NCBI RefSeq assembly: GCF_003054045.1
Contig: NZ_QBKH01000007.1
Location: forward strand, 1-64,000
Direction: 5' to 3'
Origin: Sphingobacterium faecium
Lineage (GTDB): Bacteria > Bacteroidota > Bacteroidia > Sphingobacteriales > Sphingobacteriaceae
Length of the DNA: 64,000 nucleotides
Below are positions 8,140 through 17,583 of this stretch, in pieces; position 1 is the first letter of the stretch, and each line of letters opens with the position of its first letter. The notes below the pieces were generated by a model, which saw nothing but the letters and a program-made list of their open reading frames with translations, was not told the origin of the DNA and searched no databases. Position numbers and translations under genes: made by a program.

Positions 8140-11100
8140 ATGAAAAAGCTACGTTTTCAACAACAACTTATCATTGGAATTATATTTTCATTTCTCATCA
8201 TATTATCAGCGTCAATATTTCTTTTTATCCAACTGGAAAAAAACACGTCTTACGAACGAGATGTTATTCAAAATGCTGAGGTCAAATTTGATCTTATTGA
8301 TAAGGTCAAAAACAGTGTTGCTAAAGTCAATCATGCAAAACTTGAATACCATACTGAAGAAAAAGAAAGTGCACTGACACCTTATTTAAATGAAATCAAT
8401 GTACCCCTAGACATTATAAAAAACTTAAGCAAAAAAGACAAATACTTTATTTTTGATAGCAATAAATTAAATAATCTAAAAAATTCACTTTTGGAATTTT
8501 ACGATTTCGATCGTGATATTGAGCTTACTAAAAAGAACAGGTATCATGTCTTAAATATCAACAACAAGCGATCAGATATTCAAAATCAAATATCCATAAT
8601 TTCTAAAGAGCTGATTGATAAAAGAAAAGAATTAATACAAAAATCAACAGATCGATTAGAAAAGATCATGTTTATTACCTACTTTTTGATCTTCATTGGC
8701 CTTGCGATTATGATCTATATTTTCATTGTCGTACTGAATGTTTTTAAGACTTTAAAAAAGAGCAACGTAGATCAAAAAGAATCAAATGCTGCATTATTAA
8801 AACTTTCAGCTGAAGTCGAAAAAAGTAATACTATCTTAAACAACATTAATACATTAGACGAAGATTTAAGGGGTGATTATAATGAAAAAGAGATCGCGAC
8901 TATTGGTTTAAATAACATTTGTAGAACGACTAACGCATTAGCAGGAACTATATATGTAAAAAAAGAAAACAGTACCAATTTCTATCTTTTAGCAAAAAAA
9001 GGGATCCCAGCAGAGGTTAATATAAAAAACATGATCTTACAAGGTGATGGCATTTTAAGCGATGTCATGACCGATAAAAAATTGCAGATAATTCGTGATG
9101 TTAGTGCTGATAAATACCAAGTTTCATCTTCTTTAATCAATAAATTTGAAACAATCTTATATCTTATCCCTGTCGTATATGAAAATGAATCCATCGGCAT
9201 CATCGAGTTAATCTGTCAAATAGATAACAAAAATGAACAACAACATATCGAGTATCTAAATAGTGTAAGCAAAATACTCGCCATCAGTCTAACAGTGGCA
9301 CAAGCGCATACTAAAATGGCCGAGCTCTACGAAGAATTACAACAACAGACTGAAGAGTTAGAAGCCCAACAAGAGGAATTAAGAACGACAAATGAAGAAC
9401 TCGGTTACAAAACAAACTTACTAGAAGCATCAGAAGAAGAACTCAGAGTACAACAAGAAGAGTTAGTGCAAACAAATAACGAATTGGATGAAAAAGCGAA
9501 ATTACTCCAAGAACAAAATAATGAATTGGAGAAAGCAAAAGACAATATCGCTTTAAAAATTAGGGAAGTCGAACTAGCATCCAATTACAAGTCCGAATTT
9601 ATGGCAAACATGAGCCATGAGCTCCGTACCCCACTAAATAGTATTTTGATTTTAGCCAAATTGTTGCAAGATAATAAACACGAAAATCTAACAACTGAGC
9701 AGATCAAGTACTCCAATGTAATTCACAATGCAGGAACAGATCTTCTTCATCTCATTAACGACCTCTTAGATTTAGCAAAAATAGAGTCCGGAAAAGTAGA
9801 ATTATCTCAAGAAAACATAGATACTAAAGATTTGATCGATTATATCGAAGCGTTCTTTAAAAATACAGCAGAAGATAAAAAAATCAATTTCAAAATAAAA
9901 AGCTCTTCCAATGTACCCATTCATTTTTTTTCCGATGAATATCGGATACAACAAATTTTGAAAAATCTGCTTTCTAATGCTTTCAAATTTACCCATGCAA
10001 ATGGAGAGGTTGCATTGGAAATTGACTTGACTAAAGATGACAACCTTTCTTTTAAAGTTACAGATACAGGTATTGGTATTGCTGCTGATAAACAAAAGTT
10101 AATATTCGAAGCATTTAAACAAGAAGATGGGTCCACGAGCCGCAAATATGGCGGTACAGGATTAGGATTGTCAATTTGTAGAGAAACAGCAAAATTATTA
10201 GGTGGAAAAATTTCGTTAACAAGTAAAGTTGGAGCTGGTAGCTCTTTCACTTTTACTCTACCGTTAAGTGAATCAGCAGGTATCGCAAAAATGCAGGAAA
10301 TTACGAAAGAGGATATTCAGGAAATTACACATATTTCCACTCCTTCAATAATTACTGAAAATGAATTAGCCAATATTAATAATGAAAATTCAAATACATT
10401 ACTCATTATTGAAGATGATCTGATATTCGCCGAAATATTAAAAGATTATGCCGAAGCGCACCATTACCAGGTCATAGTAGCTCATGATGGAGAAGAGGGA
10501 TTAGAAAAAGCATTTTTTCTAAAACCAAAAGCGATCATTTTAGATATTATGCTACCCAAAATAGATGGTTGGAATGTACTTAAATCTCTAAAGGCCAATC
10601 CGAATACATCTTCCATTCCCGTACATATGATGTCTGCTGGTACATATTTGGCAAATGAACCTATTATTGCTGGAGCAATTGGATTTATGGCTAAGCCCGT
10701 ATCTGAAGAAACATTAGAAAAAACATTTAAAAAAATTCAAGCGATGCTTGAAAACTCGGTAAAAAAAGTTTTATTAATTGAGGATCAACATATTCAAAGT
10801 GACTTTATAAAACATGGGCTCAAAGAAGAAAAGATAATAGTTGATCAAGCTTACGACGCTAACAAAGCACTTGAGCTATTAGCAAATAAAGCGAATAAAT
10901 ATGACTGTATAATTTTAGATCTAAATCTTCCAGATAAATCAGGTGTTGAATTACTAGATGAAATAAAATCAGATGATAGGTATAGGGAAACACCAATTAT
11001 TATCAATACTGCAATGGAATTGACCTCCGAACAAACTGCCAGAATTTTGAAACATTCACAAGCTATGGTTCTTAAATCGGCTAAATCTAATGATCGCCTC

Positions 11101-11571
11101 ATCGATGAAGTTCGCTTATTCCTGAATAAAATCAATCAAGAACCAGAAGATAAAAGTCGTATTACGAATAAAACAAAAGATTTTAAGCTTGAAAAAACTC
11201 TAGAAAATAAAACTATTCTATTGGCAGACGATGATATGAGGAATATTTTTGCTTTGACTAGTGCATTTGAAAGTTATAATATTCAAGTAGAAATTGCCAA
11301 CAACGGGCAAGAAGCCTTAGATATCCTTAACGGAGATAATACAATTGATCTGGTACTTATGGACATCATGATGCCCGTAATGGATGGTTATGAAGCTATT
11401 GGGCATATTCGTAAAAATAGAAAATATCTTGATTTACCTATTATTGCTATTACGGCCAAAGCAATGAAAGGAGATAAAGAAAAAGCAATTGAAGCTGGAG
11501 CTAATGACTATGTCAGTAAGCCAATTGATATTGATAAATTAATTTCATTGATCCGTGTTTGGGTTAGTTAA
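8140..11571 (+). CDS. Hybrid histidine kinase: 2 TM, GAF, HisKA, HATPase, three receivers
   Basis: This is an 1143-residue membrane sensor kinase. TM helices at about 8-30 and 176-200 bracket a periplasmic helical sensor (CHASE3-like in size). A GAF domain follows at about 235-390, then a Gln/Glu-rich coiled coil at about 390-480. HisKA contains NMSHELRTPLNS with His493. The HATPase has DTGIGIA and GGTGLGLSI near 597-712. Three receiver domains follow with phospho-acceptors at Asp802, Asp927 and Asp1075. It is the first gene of an operon with cheR, cheB and a second kinase (11-bp gap to cheR). A kinase with three receivers implies a branched phosphorelay; its output and signal are unknown. 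Confidence 0.92.
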   Translation: MKKLRFQQQLIIGIIFSFLIILSASIFLFIQLEKNTSYERDVIQNAEVKFDLIDKVKNSVAKVNHAKLEYHTEEKESALTPYLNEINVPLDIIKNLSKKDKYFIFDSNKLNNLKNSLLEFYDFDRDIELTKKNRYHVLNINNKRSDIQNQISIISKELIDKRKELIQKSTDRLEKIMFITYFLIFIGLAIMIYIFIVVLNVFKTLKKSNVDQKESNAALLKLSAEVEKSNTILNNINTLDEDLRGDYNEKEIATIGLNNICRTTNALAGTIYVKKENSTNFYLLAKKGIPAEVNIKNMILQGDGILSDVMTDKKLQIIRDVSADKYQVSSSLINKFETILYLIPVVYENESIGIIELICQIDNKNEQQHIEYLNSVSKILAISLTVAQAHTKMAELYEELQQQTEELEAQQEELRTTNEELGYKTNLLEASEEELRVQQEELVQTNNELDEKAKLLQEQNNELEKAKDNIALKIREVELASNYKSEFMANMSHELRTPLNSILILAKLLQDNKHENLTTEQIKYSNVIHNAGTDLLHLINDLLDLAKIESGKVELSQENIDTKDLIDYIEAFFKNTAEDKKINFKIKSSSNVPIHFFSDEYRIQQILKNLLSNAFKFTHANGEVALEIDLTKDDNLSFKVTDTGIGIAADKQKLIFEAFKQEDGSTSRKYGGTGLGLSICRETAKLLGGKISLTSKVGAGSSFTFTLPLSESAGIAKMQEITKEDIQEITHISTPSIITENELANINNENSNTLLIIEDDLIFAEILKDYAEAHHYQVIVAHDGEEGLEKAFFLKPKAIILDIMLPKIDGWNVLKSLKANPNTSSIPVHMMSAGTYLANEPIIAGAIGFMAKPVSEETLEKTFKKIQAMLENSVKKVLLIEDQHIQSDFIKHGLKEEKIIVDQAYDANKALELLANKANKYDCIILDLNLPDKSGVELLDEIKSDDRYRETPIIINTAMELTSEQTARILKHSQAMVLKSAKSNDRLIDEVRLFLNKINQEPEDKSRITNKTKDFKLEKTLENKTILLADDDMRNIFALTSAFESYNIQVEIANNGQEALDILNGDNTIDLVLMDIMMPVMDGYEAIGHIRKNRKYLDLPIIAITAKAMKGDKEKAIEAGANDYVSKPIDIDKLISLIRVWVS

Positions 11572-11582
11572 ATAAATGAGAT

Positions 11583-12392
11583 ATGCTAAATTTTACCGAA
11601 TTAGACGAAATTATAGAAATCATTAAGAACTTTCACGATTTGGATATATCTGGATATTCCAAAGCATCTTTAAAAAGACGAATAACTAGAATTATGGATA
11701 TTAATAAGCTTGATCTTGTCGGTTTAAAATCAAATTTGATTAATCAAGAAGGCTTTCTGAATTACTTTATACCAGAAATGACGGTTAATGTTACAGAGAT
11801 GTTTCGCGATCCAGAATTTTATATTGCCCTAAAGACGAAGCTATTTCCATACCTAGAGACTTATCCGCACATCAAGATTTGGAGTGCAGGATGTTCTACA
11901 GGAGAAGAAGTTTACTCACTAGCTATTTTATTGAAAGAATCAAAATTACTGAGTCGATCTTTTATATATGGAACTGATATCAATCACCTTGTGATAGAGA
12001 AAGCTAAGCAAGGTATTTATAGCTTAACAAAATTAAAAGAGTATTCTGAAAACTTCATCAAAACAAAAGCTGAACATTCATTATCAGAATATTATACCGC
12101 CATGTACGATGCCGCAACCATTCAAAATGATTTAAAGAAACACCTTTTATTTTCTATTCATAATCTTATTACAGATGGTGTTTTCAATGAATTTCAAGTC
12201 ATTACCTGCCGCAACGTATTAATATATTTTGATATAACATTGCAAGAAAAAGTATTCGATCTATTTTATGACTCGCTTTGTAAATTAGGATTTCTCTGTT
12301 TGGGTTCAAAAGAATCATTGATAAACTATAAGCGTGCACATCTATTTAAATTAATTGATAAAAAAAACAATATTTATCAGAAAATAGCGTAA
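11583..12392 (+). CDS. cheR: CheR-type protein-glutamate O-methyltransferase
   Basis: A 269-residue CheR that transfers methyl groups from SAM to glutamates of receptor-like proteins. It has an N-terminal all-alpha domain (SGYSKASLKRRI) and the SAM-binding core: IWSAGCSTGEEVYSLAILL, the acidic strand end GTDIN, and CRNVLIYF near residue 209. Length is normal. No methyl-accepting chemotaxis protein is encoded nearby. It follows the large hybrid kinase by 11 bp, so its likely substrate is a component of this kinase system. The substrate is inferred. Confidence 0.93.
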   Translation: MLNFTELDEIIEIIKNFHDLDISGYSKASLKRRITRIMDINKLDLVGLKSNLINQEGFLNYFIPEMTVNVTEMFRDPEFYIALKTKLFPYLETYPHIKIWSAGCSTGEEVYSLAILLKESKLLSRSFIYGTDINHLVIEKAKQGIYSLTKLKEYSENFIKTKAEHSLSEYYTAMYDAATIQNDLKKHLLFSIHNLITDGVFNEFQVITCRNVLIYFDITLQEKVFDLFYDSLCKLGFLCLGSKESLINYKRAHLFKLIDKKNNIYQKIA

Positions 12393-12454
12393 TGAAAACA
12401 TCATGAATACAATACTCATGACTGCTGCATCACTTATAAAAACAGTTTAACCTG

Positions 12455-13021
12455 ATGAAAAAGGGAAAAAAAATATTACTATTAGGAGGTTCTGCAGGTG
12501 GCTTTGGAGTGATCTTAAATTTATTAAAAACAATACCAAAAGACTTTCCTATCCCAATACTTGTAATTGTCCACCGAAACCCAAAGTTCGAATCTAATTT
12601 TGAATCTGTTTTAAAAAACACTTTTGCCATACCAATAAAATCAGCAGAGGACAAAGAAACAATTGAGGGTGGAAAAGTTTACTTTGCTCCTCCAGGCTAT
12701 CATTTATTAATTGAACCAGATTTCAAACTTGCATTGGATAATTCTGAGCCAGTCCAATTCTCAAGACCTTCCATAGATGTTACAATGGAATCTGCTTCTG
12801 AAATTTATAAAGAAAACTGCATTGCTATACTATTTTCTGGAGCTAATCAAGATGGAGCAAAAGGCTTATTAGCAATTAAAAATAATGGTGGAATTTGTGT
12901 TGTACAGCATCCAGATTCTGCCGAAGTTGCAACAATGCCTCAAGCAGCAATCGATATAAATGCGCAGCATCATATTTATACAACAGAAGAAATTGTCAAG
13001 TACATTCATCAATTAAATTGA
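12455..13021 (+). CDS. cheB: CheB-type protein-glutamate methylesterase, no receiver domain
   Basis: A 188-residue protein with only the methylesterase domain of CheB. The catalytic triad is visible: Ser13 in GGSAGG, His40 in VIVHRNP and Asp133 in SGANQDGAKGL. Classical CheB carries an N-terminal receiver that controls the esterase; here it is absent, so activity may be set by the receivers of the adjacent kinases. It lies 62 bp after cheR and 7 bp before the second hybrid kinase. It could also act as a glutamine deamidase, as some CheB proteins do. Confidence 0.92.
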   Translation: MKKGKKILLLGGSAGGFGVILNLLKTIPKDFPIPILVIVHRNPKFESNFESVLKNTFAIPIKSAEDKETIEGGKVYFAPPGYHLLIEPDFKLALDNSEPVQFSRPSIDVTMESASEIYKENCIAILFSGANQDGAKGLLAIKNNGGICVVQHPDSAEVATMPQAAIDINAQHHIYTTEEIVKYIHQLN

Positions 13022-13028
13022 TTAATAA

Positions 13029-14633
13029 ATGAAAAACATAAACTTATTAATAGTTGATGATAAAATCGAAAATATCATTAGTTTAACAGCACTTTTAAAT
13101 GATATCGAAAATATCAATATCATAAGTAGTCAGGATCCTAATGAAGCCCTTCGCTTATGTTATAAACAAAATATCGATATTGCTTTAGTGGATGTACAAA
13201 TGCCCGAAATAAACGGTTTTGAATTTGTATCGCTCATCAAACATAACCCCAAGACCAGTCACATCATTGCGATTATGGTCACAGCAATCTCCAAAGAGGA
13301 AAAATATCTCATCCAAGGATTGAATAGCGGTGCAGTAGATTATCTATATAAACCATTAAGCCCAGAAATAACAATTGCTAAAGTAAAATCTTTCGTACAG
13401 CAAGTACAAACTCAAAATGAAATCAAAGAGAAAAATAATGCTTTAGAGAAATCTAAAGAAGAATTGATACGAGCAAAAGAAGAAGCAGAATTAGCGCGAA
13501 AATCTAAAGAAACTTTTTTAGCCAATATGAGTCACGAAATACGCACCCCCATCAATGGGGTAATGGGTATTGCCCAAATGCTCAAAAACTCACCCCTATC
13601 TATAGAACAACAAGATTGGGTCAACAAACTAAACAGTGCCTCCCTCAACTTACTTAATATCGTTAATGATATTTTAGACTTGTCAAAATTTGATTCAGGC
13701 ATGATGAAACTCGAACTCGAACCAACTTCAGTTCATGATATTACTGACGACTTAAAAAATCTATTTGTACACAAAGCAATTCACAAAGGATTAAATTTCT
13801 CCATCAAAATAGATGATAAAATTGATAGTTTCTTCTTAGCAGATCCACTAAGACTTAAACAGATTCTTACAAATTTCATATCAAATAGTTTCAAATTTAC
13901 TGCTCATGGTCGTATTGATCTATGTATTAATCTAATTGGTAGCAGTGAATCCAAATTATATCTACAATTTATTGTTATGGATACCGGGATAGGAATACCA
14001 GAACAATCATTGGAAAAAATATTTTTTGCTTTTGAACAAGGAGAAGATGGGATCACCAAAAAATTTGGAGGAACAGGACTAGGCTTAGCTATTGTAAAAA
14101 AACTTGCCACATTACTGGGAGGAAAAGTGATCGCTTCGAGCGATTATGGAAAAGGTAGCACATTTACTTTTGAGTGCTGGTTTGATCGAACAACAGCGGT
14201 CAAAAAAACGAAACCCGAAAAAATATTATATTCAGAACTAAGCAGTTTTGACAATTTAAAAATTTTAGTTGCAGAAGATAATGAACTCAACAGTTTCATG
14301 TTGGCCAATATTCTAAGAACTTGGAATTGTCAGATTGAAACAGCAAGTAATGGGAAAATAGCATTAGAAAAAGTGGAAGAGAAAAAATTTGATATCATTT
14401 TTATGGATTCTCATATGCCTATTATGAGTGGTTTTGAAACGATTAGAAGAATAAGAGAACATACTAATCCTGATATTGCCAATATTCTTATCATATCGAT
14501 TTCAGCATCTGTATTAGAGGCAGAGCAACAAGAAGCACTTGAGGCAGGTGCAAACAAAGTTATCGGAAAACCATTTGATCCAAACCATTTACATGCCATA
14601 ATTGAAAAATTATTACGCAAAAGAAACAATTAA
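13029..14633 (+). CDS. Hybrid kinase: receiver, HisKA, HATPase, receiver
   Basis: A 534-residue soluble protein. An N-terminal receiver (Asp55 in ALVDVQMPEINGF) is joined by a charged coiled coil (about 125-160) to HisKA with His169 (NMSHEIRTPINGV). The HATPase follows (DTGIGIPE, GGTGLGLAIV), then a second receiver with Asp460 (FMDSHMPIMSGFE). There are no membrane segments. A receiver in front of a kinase suggests it is driven by phosphotransfer from, or competition with, the upstream three-receiver kinase. It completes the kinase-CheR-CheB-kinase operon. The final output partner (a DNA-binding or enzymatic effector) is not encoded here. Confidence 0.92.
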   Translation: MKNINLLIVDDKIENIISLTALLNDIENINIISSQDPNEALRLCYKQNIDIALVDVQMPEINGFEFVSLIKHNPKTSHIIAIMVTAISKEEKYLIQGLNSGAVDYLYKPLSPEITIAKVKSFVQQVQTQNEIKEKNNALEKSKEELIRAKEEAELARKSKETFLANMSHEIRTPINGVMGIAQMLKNSPLSIEQQDWVNKLNSASLNLLNIVNDILDLSKFDSGMMKLELEPTSVHDITDDLKNLFVHKAIHKGLNFSIKIDDKIDSFFLADPLRLKQILTNFISNSFKFTAHGRIDLCINLIGSSESKLYLQFIVMDTGIGIPEQSLEKIFFAFEQGEDGITKKFGGTGLGLAIVKKLATLLGGKVIASSDYGKGSTFTFECWFDRTTAVKKTKPEKILYSELSSFDNLKILVAEDNELNSFMLANILRTWNCQIETASNGKIALEKVEEKKFDIIFMDSHMPIMSGFETIRRIREHTNPDIANILIISISASVLEAEQQEALEAGANKVIGKPFDPNHLHAIIEKLLRKRNN

Positions 14634-14676
14634 ACGCAATATTTTGCCTATTTTTAGTAAAAAATATAATAACATA

Positions 14677-15207
14677 ATGAAAAAATTATTTGTTTTACCA
14701 GTCATTGCTTTAGCAATATCTTTTGCTTCTTGCGGAGGCAATTCAACAACAAAAGAAAACAGTTCAACAGCTGAGCAAACCACTTCAGATGCTACAGTAG
14801 CAGAAACAATCCCTGGAATAGAAAATGTTGAACTTTCTAACACATTAGTATTAGAAGGTAATGATGCAATGAAATTTGACAAAAATTTATTCCGCGTTAA
14901 GGCAGGAGAAAGTGTAGAATTAACATTCAAAAATGCAGGTTCAATGCCAAAAGAATCAATGGGTCATAATGTCGTTATCTTAAAACCAGGAACTGACTTA
15001 GCTACATTTGGTGGTGAAGCGGCAGCAGCAAAAGCGGATGAATATGTACCAAAATCGGCATTATCATCTGTAATTGCGCATACTAAGTTATTAGGACCTG
15101 GTGAAACAGATAAAATTACTTTTACATTAGAAAAAGGAAATTATGATTTTATCTGTAGCTTCCCAGGACACTACGGTGTCATGCAAGGGAAAATTGTTGC
15201 AGAATAA
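14677..15207 (+). CDS. Azurin family copper protein, lipoprotein
   Basis: A 176-residue blue-copper (cupredoxin) electron carrier. The ATG at 14677 begins a lipoprotein signal peptide with lipobox FASC (Cys19), followed by a Ser/Thr-rich linker of about 30 residues and the azurin fold. Type 1 copper ligands are recognisable: His in MGHNVVIL, and Cys, His and Met in FICSFPGHYGVMQGK. It would sit in the periplasm or on the outer membrane and pass electrons between respiratory or detoxification enzymes. It is 43 bp behind the signalling operon on the same strand and shares the terminator at 15228, so co-transcription is possible. The reading frame extends upstream into the kinase gene, but that part is not credible. 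Confidence 0.93.
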   Translation: MKKLFVLPVIALAISFASCGGNSTTKENSSTAEQTTSDATVAETIPGIENVELSNTLVLEGNDAMKFDKNLFRVKAGESVELTFKNAGSMPKESMGHNVVILKPGTDLATFGGEAAAAKADEYVPKSALSSVIAHTKLLGPGETDKITFTLEKGNYDFICSFPGHYGVMQGKIVAE

Positions 15208-15227
15208 TCAATATGAAATATTACTTT

Positions 15228-15259
15228 AAGGCATTCCTAAAACAAGGGATGCCTTTTTT
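15228..15259 (+). terminator. Terminator of the azurin / signalling operon
   Basis: AAGGCATTCC (15228-15237) pairs with GGGATGCCTT (15246-15255) across an 8-nt loop, one G-U pair, followed by Ts to 15259. Confidence 0.8.
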
Positions 15260-15387
15260 ATGATGAAACCTTTTTTATTAAAATAATAAGAGGCCATTAT
15301 TTCAAATTTATACATGTTTTTAACAAAAATAGGTTTCCTATAATGTTAATTATAACTAAATTTGCTAAAACATTTAAAACGTAATCG

Positions 15388-16794
15388 ATGCAATACGACG
15401 TAATAGTAATTGGAAGTGGACCAGGCGGATATGTAGCAGCAATCCGTTGTGCACAATTAGGGTTAAAAACTGCTGTCATTGAGAAGTATAGCACTTTTGG
15501 AGGGACTTGTTTAAATGTAGGTTGTATTCCTTCAAAAGCTTTGTTAGATTCATCAGAACATTATCACAATGCTGCACATTCCTTCGAAGCACATGGTATC
15601 AGCTTAAGTAATTTAAAGGTTGATATGAAAAAAATGATTGCTCGCAAAGATGATGTTATCAATCAAAATACTGCAGGTATTACTTACCTTTTTAAAAAGA
15701 ACAAAGTTGAAAGCTTTCAAGGAATTGGTTCCTTTGTAGATAAAAACACCATTAAAATTACAAAAGAAGATGGCACTTCTGAGCAGATCACAGGTAAAAA
15801 TGTAATTATTGCTACAGGTTCAAAACCGACTTCTTTACCATTCTTACCGGTAGATAAAAAAAGGATCATTACTTCTACAGAAGCATTAAATCTGACAGAA
15901 ATCCCTAAACACTTAATCGTTATTGGTGGTGGTGTTATTGGGCTTGAATTAGGTTCAGTTTACGCTCGTCTAGGTTCTAAAGTTTCTGTTGTAGAATTTG
16001 CAAAGTCGATCATCAATACGATGGATGGTGGCTTAGGAAAAGAATTACAGCGCGTTTTAAAAAAATCAGTTGGAATGGAATTCTATACTGGTCACAAAGT
16101 AACAGGCGCAACTTCGAAAGGTAAAACAGTTACTGTAACAGCTGAGAATCCAAAAGGAGAGATCATTTCTTTGGAAGGTGATTATTGTATAGTAGCAGTA
16201 GGACGTACAGCATATACTGAAAACCTAGGTTTAGAAAATATCGGTATTACTGTTGAAGAAAGAGGTAAAAAAATCACTGTAAATGATCATTTAGAAACAA
16301 TTGTTCCAGGTGTATATGCAATTGGAGATGTTGTAACGGGTGCTATGCTTGCACATAAAGCGGAAGACGAGGGTATCTTCGTTGCAGAGAGAATCGTTGG
16401 TCAAAAACCACATATCGATTATAATTTGATTCCAGGTGTTGTATATACATGGCCTGAAGTTGCTTCAGTTGGTAAAACAGAAGAACAATTAAAAGAAGCT
16501 GGTGTAAAATATAAGACTGGATCTTTCTCATTTAAAGCTTCTGGCCGTGCTAAAGCTTCAATGGATACAGATGGATTTGTGAAAATATTAGCGGATGCTG
16601 AGACTGACGAAGTTATTGGTGTACATATGATCGGACCAAGAGCAGCAGATATGATCGCAGAAGCTGTAGTAGCGATGGAGTACCGTGCCTCAGCAGAAGA
16701 CATTGGTCGCATTTGCCATGCTCACCCCACATACACAGAAGCAATAAAAGAAGCGGCATTGGCAGCCACTTCAAATAGAGCAATTCACGCTTAA
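15388..16794 (+). CDS. lpdA: Dihydrolipoyl dehydrogenase, paralogue 1
   Basis: A 468-residue FAD-dependent E3 subunit that reoxidises dihydrolipoamide of 2-oxoacid dehydrogenases or the glycine cleavage system. It has the FAD-binding GSGPGGY, redox-active disulfide GGTCLNVGCIPSKALL, NAD-binding GGGVIGLELGSVYARLG, the second FAD motif GVYAIGDVV and the C-terminal catalytic HAHPTYTEA. It is monocistronic with its own terminator. A second, diverged copy lies 1 kb downstream. The CLNVGC type is the usual partner of 2-oxoglutarate dehydrogenase; which complex each copy serves cannot be decided here. Confidence 0.95.
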   Translation: MQYDVIVIGSGPGGYVAAIRCAQLGLKTAVIEKYSTFGGTCLNVGCIPSKALLDSSEHYHNAAHSFEAHGISLSNLKVDMKKMIARKDDVINQNTAGITYLFKKNKVESFQGIGSFVDKNTIKITKEDGTSEQITGKNVIIATGSKPTSLPFLPVDKKRIITSTEALNLTEIPKHLIVIGGGVIGLELGSVYARLGSKVSVVEFAKSIINTMDGGLGKELQRVLKKSVGMEFYTGHKVTGATSKGKTVTVTAENPKGEIISLEGDYCIVAVGRTAYTENLGLENIGITVEERGKKITVNDHLETIVPGVYAIGDVVTGAMLAHKAEDEGIFVAERIVGQKPHIDYNLIPGVVYTWPEVASVGKTEEQLKEAGVKYKTGSFSFKASGRAKASMDTDGFVKILADAETDEVIGVHMIGPRAADMIAEAVVAMEYRASAEDIGRICHAHPTYTEAIKEAALAATSNRAIHA

Positions 16795-16801
16795 AAAATA
16801 T

Positions 16802-16833
16802 AAAAAGGGAAAATATTAATTTTCCCTTTTTTT
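16802..16833 (+). terminator. Terminator after lpdA paralogue 1
   Basis: Perfect 13-bp arms at 16802-16814 and 16819-16831 with a 4-nt loop and T-tract. Confidence 0.85.
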
Positions 16834-16861
16834 AAGATCTTACTTCGCTTAAAAAAAATAC

Positions 16862-17269
16862 ATGAACTTCTATACAAGAAAATGGGTAAAACCGGAAGAT
16901 CTAAATCCTAATGGTTCACTATTTGGAGGAACTCTGCTAAGATGGATCGACGAAGAAGCTGTTATATATGCTATCGTGCAACTTGCAAATTCATATGTAG
17001 TTACAAAATACATTTCTGAAATCAATTTTGTAAGCTCCGCACAACAAGGTGACATTATAGAACTAGGAATAGAAGCAATTAATTTTGGAACAACATCCAT
17101 CACAATGCGCTGTGAGGTAAGAAACAAAATTACACGAAAAACCATACTCTCTATTGACAAATTAGTATTTGTCAATCTCAATAAAGAAGGAGTACCGACC
17201 CCACATGGAAGAACCGAAATTACTTATGCTTACGTAGGCATTGATAAAATAAAAAAGGATGATAGTTAA
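16862..17269 (+). CDS. Acyl-CoA thioesterase, hotdog fold
   Basis: A 135-residue thioesterase of the YciA/BACH type that hydrolyses acyl-CoA esters in the cytoplasm. The signature NPNGSLFGGTLLRWIDEEA contains the catalytic Asp region of the hotdog helix, and the following INFVSSAQQGDIIELG and TSITMRCEV strands are typical. Length is normal for a single-hotdog protein. It begins shortly after the lpdA terminator and its stop codon sits at the centre of a palindromic terminator. Substrate chain length cannot be predicted. Confidence 0.9.
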   Translation: MNFYTRKWVKPEDLNPNGSLFGGTLLRWIDEEAVIYAIVQLANSYVVTKYISEINFVSSAQQGDIIELGIEAINFGTTSITMRCEVRNKITRKTILSIDKLVFVNLNKEGVPTPHGRTEITYAYVGIDKIKKDDS

Positions 17270-17284
17270 CTATCATCCTTTTTT
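17251..17284. terminator. Palindromic bidirectional terminator containing a stop codon
   Basis: A perfect 34-bp palindrome (arms 17251-17267 and 17268-17284) with A and T tails. The thioesterase stop (17267-17269) is at its centre and the opposing DUF3817 gene ends 6 bp beyond it. Confidence 0.85.
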
Positions 17285-17289
17285 ATTTT

Positions 17290-17583
17290 CTATTTCTTTT
17301 GACCCGTTATTATCTTTTTCACATCTAGCTCCACCCAAAAACCTACTATCGGGATTAATGAAGCCAATAAATAAACCAATGGACGTTTCCAGTTCCATTT
17401 ATACTCCACGGTACACATAATTAACATAATAACAAAAATAACCACAAAAAATCCATGTATTGAACCAGCGATTTTTACCGCTTCGGGTGTTTCAAAAAAA
17501 TACTTCAGCGGCATAGCAAAGAAAAACAAACAAATAGTTGAAATAGCTTCCCAAAGTGCAATTTGTCTAAAAATACGGAGCAT
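17290..17583 (-). CDS. DUF3817 integral membrane protein
   Basis: A 97-residue membrane protein with about three hydrophobic helices (around 7-25, 40-60 and 68-85). It has the DUF3817 pattern: an early RIFRQIALWEAIS helix, an IAGSIHGFFVV motif and a C-terminal YLLASLIPIVGFW. The family is widespread in Bacteroidota and Actinobacteria with no known function; the invariant His in the second helix is present. It stands alone, convergent with the thioesterase gene. Confidence 0.88.
   Translation of the reverse strand: MLRIFRQIALWEAISTICLFFFAMPLKYFFETPEAVKIAGSIHGFFVVIFVIMLIMCTVEYKWNWKRPLVYLLASLIPIVGFWVELDVKKIITGQKK

Noticed and set aside
12403..12450. A 15-codon ORF between cheR and cheB
   Set aside because: Too short, with no repeated codons or structure suggesting a leader peptide.
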